Made by a program: the position numbers and the translations under genes. A model generated the notes under the pieces. It made no database searches. It worked only from the letters and a program-made list of their open reading frames with translations, and had not been told where the DNA came from. From contig NZ_JHXD01000001.1 in the NCBI RefSeq assembly GCF_000687715.1, positions 1-64,000 on the forward strand: DNA of 64,000 nucleotides, read 5' to 3'. Positions 58,913 to 64,000 of this stretch are shown here, piece by piece. Source of the stretch: Xylanibacter ruminicola Ga6B6. GTDB taxonomy: Bacteria > Bacteroidota > Bacteroidia > Bacteroidales > Bacteroidaceae. Within the stretch, counting starts at the first letter, position 1. Every line of letters starts with the position of its first letter.

Positions 58913-61690
58913 TTACTGGTATTTTGAAGGCGATACACCGAAGTATTTCTTAAATACTGTACTGAAATACTTGGCATTCTCGAATCCTGCAAGTGTAGCT
59001 GCATCAGATACACTACGTCCGTTTCTCAGCATCTGGGCTGCACGCTCCAGACGAATGATACGGATAAAGTCCTGAGGCGACTTGCCAGTAAACGACTTCA
59101 GCTTTACGTAGAACAGCGTACGGCTCATAGCCATCTCTCGACAAAGACTGTCAATAGAATAATCTGTGTCGCTAAGATGTTCGGATATCAGTTGGGTAGC
59201 CTTATCTACAAAGTCGGATTCTGCCTCATCGCTATCTGTAATCTGCACCTCTTCAGGCTCGTCGGTAGCGGGTACTGATGTAGGTGTAGAAGCATTGATG
59301 GCTTTCAGATGGTCGATAGTCAGGCGCATATACTTTTCGTGCAGTTTATATACCTGCCAAGCGATATAGAATGCCAACAATACCAGAGCGATGTAAATGC
59401 ACCGCATCCACCAAGAGTTCCACCAAGGCTGAGCAATTGTAATAATAAGCGTTTTGGAGTCGAGAACTGTACCCGTTGTACGACTGAGGCATTGTAGCGT
59501 TAGCTGATGCTCACCTGGCTCGAGATTAACAAAACGTATATACTGCTGGTCGGTAGGCTTACTCCACTCGCCACGTCCCATCTTATAACGGTAAACGATA
59601 TCGAAGTGGTTGCGCATGTTCACACTTTCGAATTGGAGATCGAACGTGCGCTGACGATAAGAAAGACTCAACCTGCCTTGGTTAAGCAGATTAAACACCT
59701 TAATATTCTGCAGTTTATCCGAATCAACATCGCAGTTAACGCCAACGAAAGTGATGCTGGCCGTATAATTAAGGGACTGCACATTCTCAGGATGGATTAT
59801 GATGGCACCCGTAGTTGAACCAAATATAATATCGCCATCGGGTAGCACCTGAGCCGCTCCACGCGAATACTCTCGGTTAAATCCATAACAGTAATTGGCA
59901 TTAATAACTTTGTCGCCTTCCCCCGACTTTACAAAAGCCAGACCTTCGTCGGTAGCAATCCATATACGTCCATCACGGCTTTTAACCAAACTACGTACAT
60001 AGTTAGATGGAAGGCCGTTGGCCGTAGTTATCTGTCGACTGATGTGTTTGCCAAGATGGTAAACATAAACACCACCACCATCGGTTCCTATCCACAACTC
60101 CATGCCCGAAGCCAACAGATGTGTAACAAAGGGGTTCACATCTGTAACACCAGCTGGTGTGTAGTCTAACTCCTTAACCTCAGCGCTACCAGGCGTAATC
60201 AGCTTAAGACCAAAGGCTGTACCAACCACAATCTGTCCAGAGGTGAGCTGTGTAATGGCTTGAACATCGTGTACTGGATAGTAGTGGCATTCTGACTTTT
60301 TATTACTGATTTGTGATACAGGACTATACACCAGATCGCCATTCAGCGAGCCTACCCACAAACCACCATCCTTATCATACAGGGTGGCATAAACGTGGTC
60401 GTCTTTCAGAAAACTTTTGTCTTTTGTATATATCTGACGAACATTGGCACGACAATCAATCTCGATAACGCCCTTACCATAGGTTGAAACCAATACACTA
60501 CCATCGGCCTTTTTGCTGGCGTTAAGCACAACTGTACCCTGGCAACAATGCTGCCATTGCCCTGTAATAAGGCTCTTAATGCTGATACCATTATCAGTAC
60601 CCATCAGCAACATGTCTGCCGAAAGTGGCATTACCATATTCACATTATCGTTGAGCAGACTCTGCTGGTTGTTAGCCAGATGCTGATAGATAGCTGTGGT
60701 TGTACTGATGGGACGGGCAATATCTATACCTCCAGAGTAGGTACCTATTACGATGTTCTTCCAACTATCTACCAGCATGGCATAAACGCCGTTGCCATGT
60801 AGTACGCTATGTTCCGACTCGTTGGCATCGAAGAGTAAAGAGCAACCGCCCCTACCATCACGACTAATCTGATAAACACCTTGTCCATCAATGCCGATCA
60901 GCATGGTATCATCGTCGTAAGGACAAATGCTACGGATAGGATTACGATACAGATTCTGATCAGATATACGCACAAACTCATCGGAAGTAATCTTGCCATT
61001 CTGACTAATGGTTACCATATGAAGACCATTCTCGTAACCTCCAATCCATAAGCGGCCCGACATTTCATCGTAGTAGCCGTACTCCGTGTTATAGGGTAAC
61101 AGGCGCTGGCCTCGTTCATTGTATACACCATCGCGGGCACAGAACAGCAGATGGCCCATCATAGGTACAATCTGGTTTACATAAGTGTCCTTCAATACCT
61201 GTGTCAGCGTGGTATCTTTTAACACATACACACCATCGTGCAAAGCTAAGAACAGCTTGCTATCCTTTACATAGATATCGTTCAATCCTACCTCGTGGCC
61301 TAACTTCTTGGATATGCTGGCAACAGGTTTAAAACCATCAAGAACTGACTGGAAAAGATAGATGGAACCGCGATTATCGAAAGCATAAATCGCTTTATCG
61401 TTAGTGGCCATCTTAATAACACGTCCGCCAAGATGAGCAAATGGTGTACCATCGTCGAGCCGGTATATTCTTACTTTTGAGCCATTATAGCGACCTACGC
61501 CTTTCATAGACGACCACCAAATGGCACCAGATGTGGTTTGGCAAACAGAAAATATACGCTGATTATCCACACCATCAGCTATACCCAGATGTGAATAAGT
61601 AAAATGCTTCACATCTAAGGCGTGTAATTGCATGGCAAAAAGCATGAATAGCGTAATCAGCCAATGTTCTAATCTTCGTTGTAGTTCCAT
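58913..61690 (-). CDS. Membrane-spanning sensor with beta-propellers and AraC-type DNA-binding domain
   Basis: 925 aa from the ATG at 61688-61690. An earlier ATG lies upstream of the -7 element. After a signal region come two-component-regulator-type propeller repeats (about 30-640, for example DGVDNQRIFSVCQTTSGAIW, SRDGRIWIATDEGLAFV), a Y_Y_Y domain (about 650-715), a membrane helix (about 730-755, WWNSWWMRCIYIALVLLAFY) and a C-terminal AraC helix-turn-helix (DYSIDSLCREMAMSRTLFYV, ending FSTVFKKYFGVSPSKYQ). It looks like a hybrid two-component regulator with kinase and receiver domains missing, so ligand binding would pass directly to DNA binding. It very probably controls the adjacent locus. 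Confidence 0.9.
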   Translation of the reverse strand: MELQRRLEHWLITLFMLFAMQLHALDVKHFTYSHLGIADGVDNQRIFSVCQTTSGAIWWSSMKGVGRYNGSKVRIYRLDDGTPFAHLGGRVIKMATNDKAIYAFDNRGSIYLFQSVLDGFKPVASISKKLGHEVGLNDIYVKDSKLFLALHDGVYVLKDTTLTQVLKDTYVNQIVPMMGHLLFCARDGVYNERGQRLLPYNTEYGYYDEMSGRLWIGGYENGLHMVTISQNGKITSDEFVRISDQNLYRNPIRSICPYDDDTMLIGIDGQGVYQISRDGRGGCSLLFDANESEHSVLHGNGVYAMLVDSWKNIVIGTYSGGIDIARPISTTTAIYQHLANNQQSLLNDNVNMVMPLSADMLLMGTDNGISIKSLITGQWQHCCQGTVVLNASKKADGSVLVSTYGKGVIEIDCRANVRQIYTKDKSFLKDDHVYATLYDKDGGLWVGSLNGDLVYSPVSQISNKKSECHYYPVHDVQAITQLTSGQIVVGTAFGLKLITPGSAEVKELDYTPAGVTDVNPFVTHLLASGMELWIGTDGGGVYVYHLGKHISRQITTANGLPSNYVRSLVKSRDGRIWIATDEGLAFVKSGEGDKVINANYCYGFNREYSRGAAQVLPDGDIIFGSTTGAIIIHPENVQSLNYTASITFVGVNCDVDSDKLQNIKVFNLLNQGRLSLSYRQRTFDLQFESVNMRNHFDIVYRYKMGRGEWSKPTDQQYIRFVNLEPGEHQLTLQCLSRTTGTVLDSKTLIITIAQPWWNSWWMRCIYIALVLLAFYIAWQVYKLHEKYMRLTIDHLKAINASTPTSVPATDEPEEVQITDSDEAESDFVDKATQLISEHLSDTDYSIDSLCREMAMSRTLFYVKLKSFTGKSPQDFIRIIRLERAAQMLRNGRSVSDAATLAGFENAKYFSTVFKKYFGVSPSKYQ

Positions 61691-61697
61691 TCGGCTG

Positions 61698-61705
61698 CAA
61701 ATATA
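61698..61705 (-). promoter_or_regulatory. -7 element for the AraC-type regulator
   Basis: TATATTTG on the minus strand ends 7 nt before the ATG at 61690, so the transcript is nearly leaderless. Confidence 0.55.
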
Positions 61706-61714
61706 CGAAAAAAA

Positions 61715-61758
61715 GCGCAATATACATCCTATTTTAATGAAAAGAATGTATATTGCGC
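61715..61758 (-). terminator. Terminator of the GH36 gene
   Basis: GCGCAATATACAT (61715-61727) pairs with ATGTATATTGCGC (61746-61758), a 13-bp perfect stem with an 18-nt loop. On the minus strand it is followed by a run of T. It lies between the GH36 stop and the regulator promoter. Confidence 0.9.
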
Positions 61759-61775
61759 CTTTTTCTTAGCCTAAG

Positions 61776-63959
61776 TTACTGTGCCTCAAGCAACAACACA
61801 CGACTGCTCCAATCATTTTTCTTGCTCCATTCGGGCTCGTTACGATAAGGCATTTCAAGGCCGTGATTCATCAGATAGGCACCACTGAACACCTTACCCT
61901 CGACATCCATCGGATGCAGGTCGATACGGTTTAACTCGTGAATCTTATAATTCTTCGAGGCATCGAGGCCTGCCATTTTTACACGTGGCAGATGCTCGTT
62001 CTGGAACGATTCGGTTTTCCACCAGAAGAATACTGACTTCGACTTCTGCTCATCTACATACATGAGTGATGCCAAGCCCTGCTTATCATAAGGCGAAACC
62101 AGACGATAAATGTCGCCAAACTGTACGATAGGACGAATCTGCTTGTACTCGGCAATGGCCTTGCGGCAGAGCTCTTTCTCATCGTCGGTCATATTCTTAG
62201 GCTGGATTTCCATACCCAAACGACCGCTCATAGCCACATCAACACGATATTTGAGTGCTGTAGTGCGGAAAACTGTGTGGTTAGGTGTGGCCGAGATGTG
62301 CGATGCCATAGCGATGGCAGGGAAGAAATAGCTTGTACCCCACTGCATATAGATACGCTGCAGAGCATCGGTATTATCGCTTACCCAGAACTCATCAAAA
62401 TAAGGCAGCACGCCCCAGTTGGCACGACCGCCACCAGAAGCACAGGCCTGAATGGTAAGGTCGGGATACTTGGCACGAACACGCTGACAAACCTTCTCGA
62501 AACCACGATGATATTCAATATAGAGATGGCACTGATCGTTCATGGTAAGATACTGTGAGCCATGATTTATAATGGGCATGTTGGCATCCCATTTGATATA
62601 GTCGATTTCTGGATATTTTGTCATCAGATTATCAACAATAGAGAACACAAAGTCCTGTACCTTGGGGTTGGCCAGATCGAGTACCAGCTGCGTGCCGCCA
62701 CGACCTTTCACTACCTCACGCTTGGGGGCTTTCACAACCCAGTCGGGGTGAGCATCATAGAGTTCGGATACTGAGTTGGTCATCTCTGGCTCAATCCAGA
62801 TGCCGAACTTAATGCCATGCTTTTTGGCATCGCGAAGAAGACCTTCGATACCCTCGGGTAGCTTGTTTTTATCAACCTCCCAGTCGCCAAGAGCACAGTT
62901 ATCGGTCTTACGAGGATATTTTACGCCAAACCAGCCATCGTCCATCACAAAGAGTTCACCACCCATCGAGGCAATATCGCCCATCATCTGGTCCATACCC
63001 TGCTGGTTGATGTCGAAGTAAACACCCTCCCAAGAGTTGAGCAGTATCTTACGCTCCTTATTGCCGTGAGCCAGCATATATTTGCGGCCCCACTTGTGGA
63101 AATTGCGCGATACACCTGAGAGACCACACTTTGAGAAGCTGAATGCCACCTTTGGCGTGGTGAATGTCTCACCTTTCTTAAGATGATAGGCCGAGTTATC
63201 GGGGTTGATGCCAGCAAAGAAGTAGTGGTACTCTGTGTCATCGGTCTCAACTTTCAGCTGATAGTTGCCTGAGTAGCAGAGGGCGGCACCAATCACATCG
63301 CCGCTGTTCTCCCGGCCTTTACCATCGAGCGAGAACATCACTTCGGCATGATCGGTATGTGCATTGCGTACACCATCCTTATTCTTAATCACCTTCTGTC
63401 CAAGCTGGATAGGCTCCTCAATCAAGCGAGCCTCGTTGCCCCACGAACCGCCAAAGTGCGAAAGCCATACGTTTCCGCGACGGATGGGCAGTGAACAAGA
63501 GGCAAATTGCGTAAGAGTGATGGGTTTGGCCTCGCCGTTTTTGATTTCTGTCCAGGTTTCAATCATATCTTCATCGAAACGTGCCTGATAGCACAGCACT
63601 ACCTGAACAGGGTATTTGGGATCTTTTAACGTAATCTGAGTAACAGAGCCTTGTGTGGTTACATCTGTTGCAAAAAGCTCTGTCGACATATTGCCATCGG
63701 CATGGGTCATGGCTACAGCTGCTTCAGCAGTACAGTTCATGCCATAAGCAGGATAAGCATCCATACGTCCGTCACGAGGGGATTGCAGATTCTGCAAATC
63801 GTAGTCGCTTAGTTTTGCACCATAATACACATACTGTGGTTGTTTACCCGTTTCTACATCAAGCACCATCGTGGTGTTCTTGGTTTGGATAACAACCTGT
63901 TTTGCCCAAGCCGTAGAGGCCGAGACCATAAGGAACGCTAGAAAAAGAATCTTCTTCAT
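61776..63959 (-). CDS. Glycoside hydrolase family 36 alpha-galactosidase
   Basis: 727 aa from the ATG at 63957-63959, which gives a proper signal peptide (MKKILFLAFLMVSASTAWA). The frame extends farther upstream without a signal. GH36 motifs are clear: ELFVMDDGWFG, FGIWIEPEMTNSVS, YIKWDAN with nucleophile D458, and EFWVSDNTDA with acid/base D528. It removes alpha-1,6-galactose from galactomannan or raffinose-type sugars and would act in the periplasm or at the surface. It is its own transcription unit beside the regulator. Confidence 0.96.
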   Translation of the reverse strand: MKKILFLAFLMVSASTAWAKQVVIQTKNTTMVLDVETGKQPQYVYYGAKLSDYDLQNLQSPRDGRMDAYPAYGMNCTAEAAVAMTHADGNMSTELFATDVTTQGSVTQITLKDPKYPVQVVLCYQARFDEDMIETWTEIKNGEAKPITLTQFASCSLPIRRGNVWLSHFGGSWGNEARLIEEPIQLGQKVIKNKDGVRNAHTDHAEVMFSLDGKGRENSGDVIGAALCYSGNYQLKVETDDTEYHYFFAGINPDNSAYHLKKGETFTTPKVAFSFSKCGLSGVSRNFHKWGRKYMLAHGNKERKILLNSWEGVYFDINQQGMDQMMGDIASMGGELFVMDDGWFGVKYPRKTDNCALGDWEVDKNKLPEGIEGLLRDAKKHGIKFGIWIEPEMTNSVSELYDAHPDWVVKAPKREVVKGRGGTQLVLDLANPKVQDFVFSIVDNLMTKYPEIDYIKWDANMPIINHGSQYLTMNDQCHLYIEYHRGFEKVCQRVRAKYPDLTIQACASGGGRANWGVLPYFDEFWVSDNTDALQRIYMQWGTSYFFPAIAMASHISATPNHTVFRTTALKYRVDVAMSGRLGMEIQPKNMTDDEKELCRKAIAEYKQIRPIVQFGDIYRLVSPYDKQGLASLMYVDEQKSKSVFFWWKTESFQNEHLPRVKMAGLDASKNYKIHELNRIDLHPMDVEGKVFSGAYLMNHGLEMPYRNEPEWSKKNDWSSRVLLLEAQ

Positions 63960-63992
63960 TTTTTTGAATCGGTTATTAGTTAAAAAATCTGA

Positions 63993-64000
63993 GCGCAAAG
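63993..64000 (-). promoter_or_regulatory. Edge-truncated -7 element for the GH36 gene
   Basis: The last bases read CTTTGCGC on the minus strand, the usual downstream half of a TAnnTTTG element. The rest is cut by the window edge. Confidence 0.4.

Overview
The window reads as chromosomal DNA from a gut- or rumen-type Bacteroidota, most likely family Prevotellaceae (Prevotella/Segatella/Xylanibacter group). The evidence is Bacteroidota-style promoters (TTTG or TTGG, 19-20 bp, TAnnTTTG) before many genes, a SusC/SusD glycan-uptake locus, a PorZ-like type IX secretion protein, a DUF4254/GT9 pair, DUF3667, DUF6080-like and GH3-family proteins, and the acpP-fabF-rnc and yicC-gmk-nadD orders. No tRNA, rRNA or CRISPR array was seen.

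Layout. 1-235 is the start of an IS-type helix-turn-helix gene cut by the window edge. 279-5267 (minus) is one operon: DUF4254 protein, GT9 glycosyltransferase, rubredoxin (missing from simple ORF calls), a sensor kinase with a periplasmic binding domain, and a protein with two PD-(D/E)XK-like nuclease folds. 5549-8133 (plus) is acpP-fabF-rnc. A serpin lipoprotein (minus) faces an ECF sigma factor with a putative dual-membrane anti-sigma factor (plus). 11540-15803 (plus) is a GH3-family enzyme, an Ig-like lipoprotein and a DUF3108 protein. 15806-20974 (minus) joins hemE and hemD to a TonB receptor and an MFS permease. A histidine phosphatase (minus) follows.

22543-30422 (plus) starts with yicC-gmk-nadD and continues into an envelope-modification series: a phosphoethanolamine-transferase-like protein, two acyltransferases, a HAD phosphatase and a polytopic protein. 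30444-37558 (minus) is metG followed by a surface-glycan cassette: flippase, IspD/TarI-like cytidylyltransferase, SDR epimerase, LicD and a glycosyltransferase. 37661-39687 (minus) is a membrane-tethered ECF sigma factor with two envelope proteins. Between a SpoU-type methyltransferase and nadA lies an AT-rich region with a cluster of DnaA boxes, a candidate oriC. 41670-47917 (minus) is leuS, a YitT-RdgB fusion and a PorZ-like protein.

The right end holds an orphan L-fucose/arabinose isomerase-like protein, a repeat-rich intergenic region, and a polysaccharide-utilisation locus: GH5 endoglucanase, SusC, SusD and a SusE-like binding protein with a tandemly duplicated module. A membrane-spanning AraC-type regulator without kinase domains and a GH36 alpha-galactosidase lie next to it. 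The points most worth checking are the oriC candidate, the hemE/hemD-linked uptake operon, the dual-nuclease protein, the YitT-RdgB fusion, the two unusual ECF modules, a 22-bp palindromic repeat inside an acyltransferase gene, and the palindrome over the locus promoter.
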